From: an uncultured Rickettsiales bacterium
GTDB lineage: Bacteria > Pseudomonadota > Alphaproteobacteria > Rickettsiales > UBA1997
Assembly: GCA_951801155.1 (NCBI GenBank)
Contig: CATOLK010000016.1
Location: 1-13,072 of the forward strand
Direction: 5' to 3'
DNA: 13,072 nt
The notes under the pieces were generated by a model. That model searched no databases and was not told the DNA's origin. It saw nothing but the letters and a program-made list of their open reading frames with translations. The first letter of the stretch is position 1. The number at the start of each line of letters is the position of its first letter. Position numbers and translations under genes: made by a program. Shown here piece after piece: positions 1 through 6,824 of the stretch.

Positions 1-126
1 AAAAATGAGGTAAAATTTTTTCAAAGTTTTTCCCAAATGTGTTTGAACCTGTACAGAGAAAATAAAAATTTATCAGAACTTTTTAAATTTAAAAAAATAA
101 ATTGTCTTTTAAAAAAATATTTTTAA
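1..126 (+). CDS. Possible C-terminal end of a truncated upstream gene
   Basis: Frame 1 is open from the first base for 41 codons and ends at TAA (124-126). The other two forward frames are closed within the first dozen bases. The peptide is mixed and plausible for a protein end (it contains FFQSFSQMCLNLYRENKN and a basic, hydrophobic tail ending KKYF), and this stretch is less AT-biased than the spacer after it. In DNA this AT-rich, 41 codons without a stop is uncommon but not impossible by chance. I do not recognise the family. If real, the gene runs in the same direction as the symporter that begins 27 bases later and may be cotranscribed with it. Confidence 0.4.
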   Translation, partial: KNEVKFFQSFSQMCLNLYRENKNLSELFKFKKINCLLKKYF

Positions 127-152
127 ATTAAAATAAACAAAATTATAATCTT

Positions 153-1523
153 ATGACAAAAATATTTAATACTCTTTTATATCTAACAAAATTCTTAGAA
201 AATATTTTATTTTATGAAGTATATGGTTTTCCAATTTTAATTATTGGTTTAATTAGCGGATTTTTATTTTTTTCTTTTTATCTAAAATTTCCAGCAATAA
301 AATATCTTAAAAAAAGTTTAAAATCTATAATTGGAGCCGATGAAAGTGGCGAAGGTGGATTATTGAAATCAAAACAGTCATTATTTACAAGTTTAGCATC
401 CGTGGTAGGTGTTGGTTGTATAGCTGGAGTTGCTACTGCTATATATGTAGGCGGTGCCGGTTCTATTTTTTGGATAGTAATAACTGCAATATTTTCAACA
501 AATATGTCGTTTGCAGAAAATTTACTTGCTGCTAAATACAAAAATGTGAATGAAAAAGAAAAAACAGTTGAATGCGCTCCAGTTAGCTACATAAGAGGAG
601 CTTTAAAAGATTTAAAATTAAAAAAATTCGGATTGATATTATCATCAATTTATGCTTTCTTGTATTTTATGGGTCTTTTAGGAACTCAAACATACCAAAT
701 TGGAGAAACTGTTAATCTATTAACTGAATTTGAATTTTTAGCAAATTATAAAATTTTAATAGCAGCTATATTCGATATAACAATTTTATGTATTATATAT
801 GGCGGAATAACAAAAATCGCATCAGTTTTTGATAAATTATTACCAGCAGTTTGTGGCTTATACATAATAAGTGTTTGTATAATATTGTTGTTTAATATAA
901 CAAAAATTCCAATGTCTTTACTAATAATAATTAAAGAGGCTTTCAAAATAAAATCTATAACAGGTGGAATAATTGGAGCTTTATGCACAGGTATAAAACG
1001 TGGTGTTTATTGTACAGAAGCTGGTTTAGGAAGCTCTACAACTCCATATGCAGCTATGAAGGCAGATAATCCTATTAAACAAGCAATGATGGGATCTTTA
1101 AATCCAATTTTAGTTTCCTTACTTTGTTTATTTACTGGACTAGCTATAGTTGTAAGTGGTGTTTATTTAAAAACTGATAGTGGGAATGGAATAGTTTTAA
1201 CAAAAAATGCTTTTGATACGGTTTCACCCTGGTTTTCTTATGTTTTGACAATGGTAATTTCTTTACTAACTTTATCTGTTTGTATAAGTTCAGCTTTTAA
1301 TGCCGAAAATGTTTATCTGCATTGTTTCGGTAAAAAAACTTTATTTATATATTTTATAATGCAATTTACTATGCTTATGGGTGGAGCGTTTTTTAAATTA
1401 GATGAAGTAATTTCAATAGCGGATACTTTGTATTTATCTATAGCAGTTCCAAATTTAATTTGTATGTTTATTGCAAGAAAAACTGTAAAAGAAATTTATT
1501 TAGATAACAAAAACTATATTTAA
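153..1523 (+). CDS. AGCS-family sodium/alanine (amino acid) symporter, divergent
   Basis: Inner-membrane secondary transporter of the alanine/glycine:cation symporter family, which imports small amino acids with Na+. At 456 aa it is the normal family length and is hydrophobic throughout, with about ten membrane segments. Family landmarks are visible: GVGCIAGVATAIYVGGAGSIFW (residues 86-107, usually GxGNIAGVATAIxxGGPGAxFW), FAE (120-122), YGGITKIASVFDKLLP (216-231) and IKRGVYCTEAGLGS (281-294, usually R(R)GxFSNEAGLGS). Several usually conserved positions differ: Cys89 for Asn, CAPVSYI (141-147) for GGPMYYI, and SSAFNAE (379-385) where GWSYYGE is usual. The substrate may therefore not be alanine. 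The start at 153 has no Shine-Dalgarno sequence; it is chosen because the hydrophobic N-terminus fits the family. A T-tailed hairpin follows the stop codon. Confidence 0.9.
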   Translation: MTKIFNTLLYLTKFLENILFYEVYGFPILIIGLISGFLFFSFYLKFPAIKYLKKSLKSIIGADESGEGGLLKSKQSLFTSLASVVGVGCIAGVATAIYVGGAGSIFWIVITAIFSTNMSFAENLLAAKYKNVNEKEKTVECAPVSYIRGALKDLKLKKFGLILSSIYAFLYFMGLLGTQTYQIGETVNLLTEFEFLANYKILIAAIFDITILCIIYGGITKIASVFDKLLPAVCGLYIISVCIILLFNITKIPMSLLIIIKEAFKIKSITGGIIGALCTGIKRGVYCTEAGLGSSTTPYAAMKADNPIKQAMMGSLNPILVSLLCLFTGLAIVVSGVYLKTDSGNGIVLTKNAFDTVSPWFSYVLTMVISLLTLSVCISSAFNAENVYLHCFGKKTLFIYFIMQFTMLMGGAFFKLDEVISIADTLYLSIAVPNLICMFIARKTVKEIYLDNKNYI

Positions 1524-1547
1524 TATAAATATATTCGTTATTTAGAT

Positions 1548-1577
1548 AATTAAAAAATTACTTTTTAATTTTTTATT
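1548..1577 (+). terminator. Candidate AT-only terminator after the symporter gene
   Basis: Nine-base perfect inverted repeat AATTAAAAA (1548-1556) / TTTTTAATT (1562-1570) with a 5-base loop ATTAC, running straight into TTTTATTT. It begins 24 bases after the symporter stop. The shape is that of an intrinsic terminator, but the stem is pure A/T, so it is weak and could arise by composition alone. Confidence 0.4.
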
Positions 1578-1642
1578 TATTATTACAATTATAAATAACA
1601 TTATTTTTGTAAATACTTACTGTTTTTAATAACATATTATAA

Positions 1643-1668
1643 TTCCTGAGCAATTTATCGCTCAGGAA
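1643..1668. terminator. G+C-containing 9-bp hairpin between convergent genes
   Basis: TTCCTGAGC (1643-1651) and GCTCAGGAA (1660-1668) form a perfect 9-bp stem around an 8-base loop AATTTATC. It is by far the most G+C-rich stem in this spacer. It lies between the convergent symporter and the minus-strand hypothetical gene, so a shared terminator is the simplest reading. No clean T-run follows on either strand, which argues against a classical intrinsic terminator; it could instead be an RNA-stabilising 3' end or a dispersed palindromic repeat. Confidence 0.4.
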
Positions 1669-1692
1669 CTATTAGTATATGATGATTTAAAC

Positions 1693-1713
1693 AAAAAAAT
1701 TTAATCTTTTAAA
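1693..1713 (-). terminator. Weak candidate terminator of the minus-strand hypothetical gene
   Basis: Read on the minus strand, TTTAA-AAGA-TTAAA (1713 down to 1700) is followed directly by seven T residues (1699-1693). It lies about 55 bases past the stop of the minus-strand gene. The stem is only 5 A/T pairs, so this is weak support; the hairpin at 1643-1668 further on may be the real stop. Confidence 0.22.
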
Positions 1714-1766
1714 ATAGTAAAATTCATTAAAAAAATACCAAGCATACACACTAAACGTACATATAT

Positions 1767-2960
1767 TTAACAACTTATAGAAAATTTTTGGTTTTGTTGT
1801 TGTTTATGAGTTTGTTCTATTGTTTCATCAATAGATTTTTTACTATTTATTGTCCTATCAAAAACTTGATGTCTTCCAATTTTTAAAGCTGTTTCTATAT
1901 TTTTAAAGTCTTCTTTTGTTATTTCCATATCTTTAAGATTATTTACAAATTTATCATTACTTAATTCTCCGATAGTTTTTCTTGTTTTTTCATAGTGCTC
2001 TCTCCTATCTTTAATTACTTCATCAAACCTTTCTTTTTTTTCTTTTTCTTTTTCATTTCTAACTTCATTTACTTGTTTTGTTATATCTTTATCAATTTCT
2101 CCAATAGTTTTTTTTGCAAGATCTACAGCAGCCCCAACAACTTTACCAAAAGGTAAATCTCTTTTTGTATCAAGAAGTAATATTATGGCAGAAATAAAAA
2201 TAAGTGGTGGAAAAGCTACGGCTAAACCAGCTGCACCAAAACCTAAGACACATTTAACCCCCGTTTTAGTATTATCTTTTGTTAATTCTCTATTTTTGTT
2301 TATTTCTTTTTGTGCTTCTTCATACTTTTTAGTCATATTTTCGCAAAATTCTTCTTCGTTAGTAGCTTCATGAGCAATTTTTAAAACATCTTCAGTCAAG
2401 CCATTTGCAAAATATAGACTTGCGGTTCTATAATCGTTTAATTTTTTTAAGCCATCAGCACTAGGCACATTTTTACCATATGTATTTTCAAAAAAATAGC
2501 ACATAGATTCAAAATTTTCGTCAACAAATTCATGTAATTTCTTTTTTTCTCCACCAATATTTAATTCTATCTTGTCATAATTACTATTTTTAAAATGATT
2601 TAATAGATTTTCTTTTGCTTTTTCTTTATTATAATCAACAAAAAAAAATTTATTCTTAATTGCATTCGAAATAGAACCTTTAAGTATTTCAAAAGCATTT
2701 TGTATAAATCTTGTTTTTTTCTGACCTTTGCTTTCTTCTCCAGCTCTCTCAATAGCATTTGCAATAGTTGTAAAAACAGTTATACCTCTTTGTAACTCTA
2801 AATCTTTTGTTTCTTCATAATTATCATTAGCTATTTCTATATCTCTGTCTATATAAGAAATTTCTTCCGAAGAAACTGAAATTACTTTATTTAATTTTTC
2901 TTCTTTTTCGATTTGTTCTTGAGTTTTTTTATTTTTACTATCATCATTAGTGTCTGCCAT
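1767..2960 (-). CDS. Hypothetical protein, helical/charged with one central hydrophobic segment
   Basis: I do not recognise this 397-aa protein. It has no N-terminal signal peptide: residues 1-25 are highly charged (Lys/Glu/Asp/Asn rich). Residues 1-230 are mostly polar, probably helical. The only strongly hydrophobic stretch is about 234-263, starting Gly/Ala-rich (GFGAAGLAVAF, 240-250), then PPLIFISAIILLL (251-263); it is long enough for one membrane pass or a re-entrant hairpin around the Pro-Pro pair. Residues 280-345 are dominated by Lys/Glu (RNEKEKEKKERFDEV, 301-315) and look coiled-coil. The C-terminus is Gln/Lys rich (HKQQQNQK) and ends in Cys. Start is ATG at 2960 with no ribosome binding site, but a near-consensus promoter lies 30-58 bases upstream. 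It is monocistronic and convergent with the symporter. An exported or host-directed membrane-associated protein is possible, but that is inference. Confidence 0.85.
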   Translation of the reverse strand: MADTNDDSKNKKTQEQIEKEEKLNKVISVSSEEISYIDRDIEIANDNYEETKDLELQRGITVFTTIANAIERAGEESKGQKKTRFIQNAFEILKGSISNAIKNKFFFVDYNKEKAKENLLNHFKNSNYDKIELNIGGEKKKLHEFVDENFESMCYFFENTYGKNVPSADGLKKLNDYRTASLYFANGLTEDVLKIAHEATNEEEFCENMTKKYEEAQKEINKNRELTKDNTKTGVKCVLGFGAAGLAVAFPPLIFISAIILLLDTKRDLPFGKVVGAAVDLAKKTIGEIDKDITKQVNEVRNEKEKEKKERFDEVIKDRREHYEKTRKTIGELSNDKFVNNLKDMEITKEDFKNIETALKIGRHQVFDRTINSKKSIDETIEQTHKQQQNQKFSISC

Positions 2961-2989
2961 AATTATTTTATTTTTTTTAATATAAAGTA

Positions 2990-3018
2990 ATTATATAACA
3001 TATTTTAATTAAAGTCAA
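2990..3018 (-). promoter_or_regulatory. Near-consensus sigma-70 promoter for the minus-strand hypothetical gene
   Basis: On the minus strand, TTGACT (3018-3013) is followed by a 17-base spacer and a perfect TATAAT (2995-2990). Transcription would start near 2983, about 23 bases before the ATG at 2960. Five of six -35 bases, all six -10 bases and ideal spacing make this one of the best promoter matches in the window. Confidence 0.65.
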
Positions 3019-3074
3019 TAGATAAATAAAAAGAGTAGTGTTACCCATTTTTATCTTTATATTTTTGTTATTTT

Positions 3075-3112
3075 GTTATTTTCTTAGCTTTCTGTTATTT
3101 TTTTAGCTTTCT
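3075..3112. repeat. 19-bp tandem duplication
   Basis: GTTATTTTCTTAGCTTTCT (3075-3093) is followed immediately by the same 19 bases with a single C-to-T difference (3094-3112). A degraded third start (ATTATTTATT) follows and a partial copy (GTTATTTT) may precede it. It is non-coding and probably arose by replication slippage. Confidence 0.6.
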
Positions 3113-3135
3113 ATTATTTATTATTCCATATTAAT

Positions 3136-3165
3136 AATTTCTAGACGATAAATCACTAAGAAATT
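3136..3165. repeat. 7-bp inverted repeat in a G+C-richer patch
   Basis: AATTTCT (3136-3142) and AGAAATT (3159-3165) flank a 16-base loop. Taken alone this is modest. It is listed because it sits at the edge of the only G+C-richer patch in the spacer and just after the tandem repeat. Confidence 0.3.
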
Positions 3166-3318
3166 GTAATCTTGAATGACAGGATGGTTTTTATTATAAA
3201 AATAACAAATAAAAAGTAATTTTTATTATTGAAATAGTGAATATATGCAATAATAACATAAATAACGAGAAATTAAAAAATAAACACAAATATGTTAGAT
3301 AAAAAAGTATAAAAACTG

Positions 3319-3341
3319 AGTAATATCAAAAGAATATTACT
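3319..3341. repeat. 8-bp inverted repeat (hairpin)
   Basis: AGTAATAT (3319-3326) and ATATTACT (3334-3341) form a perfect 8-bp stem with a 7-base loop CAAAAGA. It lies about 150 bases upstream of the glycosyltransferase promoter. The role is unknown; it could be an operator-like dyad or a remnant terminator. Confidence 0.35.
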
Positions 3342-3448
3342 TTAGTACATTTAAAAAACTTATTTTATTGAACTTGTTTTTCTAGAAAATTTTATAAAAA
3401 CAATAATTTAATAAATAGCTTTTTATTATTCAATTAATTATTAAATAG

Positions 3449-3476
3449 TTTTAATATTATAAGAATAATATTAAAA
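3449..3476. repeat. 12-bp perfect hairpin upstream of the glycan cluster promoter
   Basis: TTTTAATATTAT (3449-3460) and ATAATATTAAAA (3465-3476) form a perfect 12-bp stem with a 4-base loop AAGA. It ends 13 bases before the -35 box of the candidate promoter at 3490-3519, where an activator or repressor might bind. It is all A/T, so chance is not excluded. Confidence 0.45.
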
Positions 3477-3489
3477 TAAAGTTATCTTA

Positions 3490-3519
3490 TTGACTTTTTT
3501 ATATAATAATTTATATAAT
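3490..3519 (+). promoter_or_regulatory. Candidate sigma-70 promoter for the glycan cluster
   Basis: TTGACT (3490-3495), an 18-base spacer and a perfect TATAAT (3514-3519). Transcription would start near 3526, giving a leader of about 65 bases before the glycosyltransferase ATG. The -35 hexamer is identical to that of the divergent gene's promoter. TATAAT-like words are common in this DNA, so the -35 match carries most of the weight. Confidence 0.55.
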
Positions 3520-3590
3520 TTTATTATTAATATAACAATTTTGAATATTAAATAATATTTTTAACTTTTATTTTTTTAAAGAATAATAAC

Positions 3591-4727
3591 ATGCAAAATC
3601 AACCGAAAATATCTGTAATAGTTCCTATATATAAAGCAGAAAAATATTTAAAAGAATGTATAGATTCTATATTAAATCAAATTCTAAAAGACATTGAAAT
3701 AATATTAGTAGATGATGGTTCTCCAGATAACTGCTCAAAGATGTGCGATGAATATGCAAAAAAGGACAACAGAATAAAAGTTATACATCAGCAAAATTTT
3801 GGTTATGGCATGGCTATAAATAAAGGTATAGAAAATGCTACTGGTGAGTATATGGGTATAGTTGAAAGTGATGATTTTATTGAAATTGATATGTATGAAA
3901 CATTATACAATATTGCATTAGAAAATAATAAAATAGACATTGTTAAGTCAAGTTATTATGAAATTAGTAGAAATATTGGAAAAAGAATTAATACTTCGCT
4001 TGTAAAACTAAAATTAAAACAAAATTTATTTAATATTTATGATGATTCTAAACTTTTAATTTATCGTCCCTGTATATGGACAGCAATTTATAGATTAGAT
4101 TTTATAAAGGAAAATAATATAGTTATGTTTGAAAAAAATAAAGGAATATATGCCGATAATAATTGGAAATGGGAAACTTTATTATTGGCAAAATCAATTT
4201 ATTATTTAGATAAACCACTTTATAATTATAGAATAGATAATCCAAATTCGACAATTAATAAAAGAGATAATTATAACGATATTTACGATGTATATGAAGA
4301 AATAAATTCGTTCATTGACAACAAAATAAAAACAGATATCATTAAATATAAAAAAATATTAGAATATTTATATTGTTCTGAATTTAAGGATTATATGGAA
4401 TTTAATATTAATAGAGTTAAAATTAAATATTTATTAAAATGTGCCTATAAAAATCACATTATATTCAACAAATGGGATCGAAATATAATTGAAAATTCAA
4501 AATTGTTAACCAATCAAGATAAAAGAATGTTTAAAAGACTTAAATCCAAATTTTGGTTTATTATAGGTTTATTTGTAATGAAGCCAATTAGAAGATTTAT
4601 TTTTACTTTTAATATATCAAAAGTTGGTATACATATACAATTACTAGGAATTCAATTTACTACTAATAATTTTAAATCTAGTAGATCAGCTTTTTTAAAG
4701 TTTAATTTATCAACAAAGAAAAATTAG
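3591..4727 (+). CDS. GT2-family (GT-A fold) glycosyltransferase
   Basis: Cytoplasmic inverting glycosyltransferase that would transfer a sugar from a nucleotide donor onto a growing surface glycan. The N-terminal GT-A domain is clear: PKISVIVPIYKAEKYLKECI (residues 5-24), the nucleotide-binding DDGSPDN (41-47), FGYGMAINKGIENATGEYM (70-88) and the metal-site region VESDDFIE (91-98). IYADNNWKWE (186-195) probably carries the catalytic acid region. Residues 240-340 are helical and basic, with a hydrophobic patch WFIIGLFVM (322-330) that may touch the membrane. A short tail, GIHIQLLGIQF (346-356), resembles a segment in the acyltransferase two genes on. The start has only a weak AAAG upstream. 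The donor sugar cannot be told from sequence. First gene of the cluster; glf follows after 2 bases. Confidence 0.9.
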   Translation: MQNQPKISVIVPIYKAEKYLKECIDSILNQILKDIEIILVDDGSPDNCSKMCDEYAKKDNRIKVIHQQNFGYGMAINKGIENATGEYMGIVESDDFIEIDMYETLYNIALENNKIDIVKSSYYEISRNIGKRINTSLVKLKLKQNLFNIYDDSKLLIYRPCIWTAIYRLDFIKENNIVMFEKNKGIYADNNWKWETLLLAKSIYYLDKPLYNYRIDNPNSTINKRDNYNDIYDVYEEINSFIDNKIKTDIIKYKKILEYLYCSEFKDYMEFNINRVKIKYLLKCAYKNHIIFNKWDRNIIENSKLLTNQDKRMFKRLKSKFWFIIGLFVMKPIRRFIFTFNISKVGIHIQLLGIQFTTNNFKSSRSAFLKFNLSTKKN

Positions 4728-4729
4728 AC

Positions 4730-5858
4730 ATGAATAACAAAAAATATTTTAAAAATGTTGTAGTTGGCGCTGGTATATCTGGAGCTACTATAGCAAATAA
4801 AATAGTTAAATGAGGAAGTTTTAATTATAGATAAAAGAGATCATGTTGGTGGAAATTGCTTTGATTATATAGATAAAGATACAAATATTTATGTTCATAA
4901 GTATGGAACACATATTTTTCATACAGATGTTAAGGAAGTATGGAATTTTATTTCACAATATACAAAATGGTACCCATATCAGCATAAAGTTAAAGGATTA
5001 GTTGATGGGCAGGAAATACCTATTCCTTTCAACCTTAATTCAATAGAAAAAATATTTTCTAAAACAATAGCAAATAGATTGGAGGAAAAATTAATTAATA
5101 TTTTTGGTTTTAATGTTAAAGTTCCAATATTAGAATTAAGAAAACAGAGTGATGATGATTTAAAATTTTTAGCAGATTATATATATGAAAAAATATTTTT
5201 AAATTATACTTTAAAGCAATGGGGATTAAAACCAGAAGAGCTTGATCCTTTAGTATCTAATAGAGTTCCTATTTATATAAGTAAAGATGATAGATATTTT
5301 CAAAATAAATATCAAGGAATCCCTTTAAATGGTTATACTGAGATTTTTAATAAAATGCTGGATAATAATTTAATAAAAATTCAATTAAATACAGAATTTA
5401 AGGATATTAAGAATCAGATTAATTGCGATAGATTATTTTATACTGGTCCTATTGATGAATATTTTGATTATTGTTTTGGTGAATTGCCCTATAGAAGTGA
5501 ATATTTTGATTTTGTAACTTTGGATAAGAATTATTTCCAATCAAATTCTGTTATAAATTATCCTAATAATTATGAATGGACTAGAGTTGGAGAATATAAA
5601 TACTTTTTAGATCAAAAAAATACAAATAATAAAACTGTTGTTTCTTACGAATATCCGCAACCATATAAAAACGGTATTAATGAAAGATATTATCCAATAA
5701 TAAGAGAAGAAAATATAATTCTTTACAACAAATATTTAGATGAAGTAAAAAAACTGAATAATGTTTATTTTTTGGGTAGATTAGGTGATTATAAGTATTA
5801 CGATATAGATAAAGCTATAGTAAGAGCTTTCGAGATTTTTAATAATTTAAAGGATTAA
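4730..5858 (+). pseudogene. glf: UDP-galactopyranose mutase, frameshifted after codon 27
   Basis: Flavoenzyme that interconverts UDP-galactopyranose and UDP-galactofuranose in the cytoplasm. Reading starts at ATG 4730, gives the FAD-binding VVVGAGISGATIANKIVK, then hits TGA at 4811-4813. Moving to the +1 frame at 4812 continues EEVLIIDKRDHVGGNCFD and stays open to the stop at 5858. Joined, the product is about 375 aa, normal for the family. Diagnostic parts are intact: HKYGTHIFHT, YTLKQWGL, YQGIPLNGYTEIF, YTGPIDEYFDY and FLGRLGDYKYYD. From the first Gly of GAG to the Asp of VLIID the joined protein is two residues shorter than the Klebsiella enzyme as I remember it, which suggests a 5-base deletion. 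A TTG start at 5079 would lack the nucleotide-binding domain and is unlikely to be functional. The clean remainder points to a recent mutation or an assembly error. Confidence 0.85.
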
Positions 5859-5861
5859 TTA

Positions 5862-6629
5862 ATGGCTAATTTAAAAATATTAATAAAGGAATTTTTATCT
5901 AATTTTTATTATAAGGAAAATAATCATATTATTTTGAATATTTTTGGATTAAAATTTGGAATTTTTCGGAGAATAAGAAATTGTAAAATTAAAGGTAAAA
6001 ATAATTGTTTTACAATAAAATATAATGGTAGATATCCTATTTTTAATAATTTTAGAAAAGTAAAAGGTTTAAAAATAGATATCAAAGGAGATAATAATGT
6101 TATTATATTAAAATCAATTAGATTTAAGAATTGTTTTATTAAAATACATTCTTCAAATTCTACAGTAGAAATTGGTGAAAAATGTTATTTAAATAATTTA
6201 AGCGTGTCTACCCACTGTGGAAATGGACAAAAATTAAGTATTGGTGAGAAAGTTACTTGTAATCAGGCAATTATATTTTTACACGAAGAAAATACATATC
6301 TATCAATAGGTAATGATTGTATGTTATCTAGTAATATTACTATTTGGCCAACTGATAGTCATGCTATTATTGATAAAATAACAAATAAAGTATTAAATAA
6401 ACCATCAAAGGTTACTATAGGAGATCATAGTTGGATCGGTTGCGGTGTTTATATATGTAAAAATGCTAAAATTCCAAATAATTCAGTTGTTGGAGCTGGA
6501 AGTGTTGTTACAAAAGGCTTTGATGAGGAAAATATAATTATTGCCGGTAATCCTGCTAAAATTATAAAAAGAAATATAAAATGGGATAGAGCTACTTCAA
6601 CAATAAAGGAAAAAGAATTAAATAGCTAA
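5862..6629 (+). CDS. Left-handed beta-helix (hexapeptide repeat) acyltransferase
   Basis: Probable O-acetyl- or acyltransferase of the LbH superfamily that decorates a polysaccharide or its sugar precursor in the cytoplasm. Hexapeptide-like turns run from about residue 100 to 215. The likely catalytic His lies in PTDSHAII (163-170). KVTIGDHSWIGCGVYI (183-198), NNSVVGAGSVVTKGF (206-220) and IAGNPAKIIK (227-236) are the standard end of the fold. Residues 1-95 are a less conserved beta-rich extension that includes NHIILNIFGLKFGIF (21-35). The ribosome binding site is the best of this cluster: AAAGGA at 5849-5854, 7 bases before the ATG and inside the end of glf, so translation is probably coupled. 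The acceptor is unknown. At 255 aa it is typical for capsule or O-antigen acetyltransferases with an N-terminal extension. Confidence 0.87.
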   Translation: MANLKILIKEFLSNFYYKENNHIILNIFGLKFGIFRRIRNCKIKGKNNCFTIKYNGRYPIFNNFRKVKGLKIDIKGDNNVIILKSIRFKNCFIKIHSSNSTVEIGEKCYLNNLSVSTHCGNGQKLSIGEKVTCNQAIIFLHEENTYLSIGNDCMLSSNITIWPTDSHAIIDKITNKVLNKPSKVTIGDHSWIGCGVYICKNAKIPNNSVVGAGSVVTKGFDEENIIIAGNPAKIIKRNIKWDRATSTIKEKELNS

Positions 6630-6660
6630 TTATAATTTTATTTTTTAGTATAATTTTTTT
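6628..6660 (+). terminator. Candidate terminator ending the glycan cluster
   Basis: AATTATA (6628-6634) and TATAATT (6649-6655) form a 7-bp stem with a 14-base loop, running into a T tract (6654-6660). It overlaps the acyltransferase stop codon. The stem is A/T only and the loop is long, so it is weak, but its placement at the end of a gene set is right. Confidence 0.35.
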
Positions 6661-6824
6661 GTATTTTATTGATTTTACATTAAAAACTACTAAATAACTA
6701 CTTATTAAGTGACTCTAATTTGAGATAACATAAATTGGTAATAATTAAAGAATTATAATAATAAAAAACTTGTTTTTTAAAAATTTTATGTTTTACTCTT
6801 GAACAAGAAATTAATTTTATATAG

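Larger units (their letters stand above)
2961..3590. other. 630-bp divergent non-coding spacer
   Basis: No convincing gene is seen on either strand; the longest open stretches are about 30 codons. It holds a promoter for each flanking gene (minus strand 2990-3018, plus strand 3490-3519), a 19-bp tandem repeat (3075-3112) and three hairpins (3136-3165, 3319-3341, 3449-3476). About 3136-3190 is noticeably richer in G+C than its surroundings. On the minus strand it lies in a roughly 33-codon open stretch whose end reads HPVIQDYNFLVIYRLEIINM, possibly a gene or repeat-element remnant. Confidence 0.6.

Noticed and set aside
144..149. TATAAT just before the symporter ATG, as a promoter
   Set aside because: It ends 3 bases before the start codon, so transcription would begin inside the gene, and the bases 17 upstream (TTTTAA) are not a good -35 box.
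2185..2373. Plus-strand 62-codon frame inside the minus-strand hypothetical gene
   Set aside because: It is antisense to a 397-codon frame with its own promoter and has the composition of a shadow frame.
5079..5858. A separate 259-aa gene starting at TTG 5079
   Set aside because: The same frame is open back to 4812 and encodes the conserved Glf N-terminal region, so this is the downstream part of the frameshifted glf and not an independent gene.
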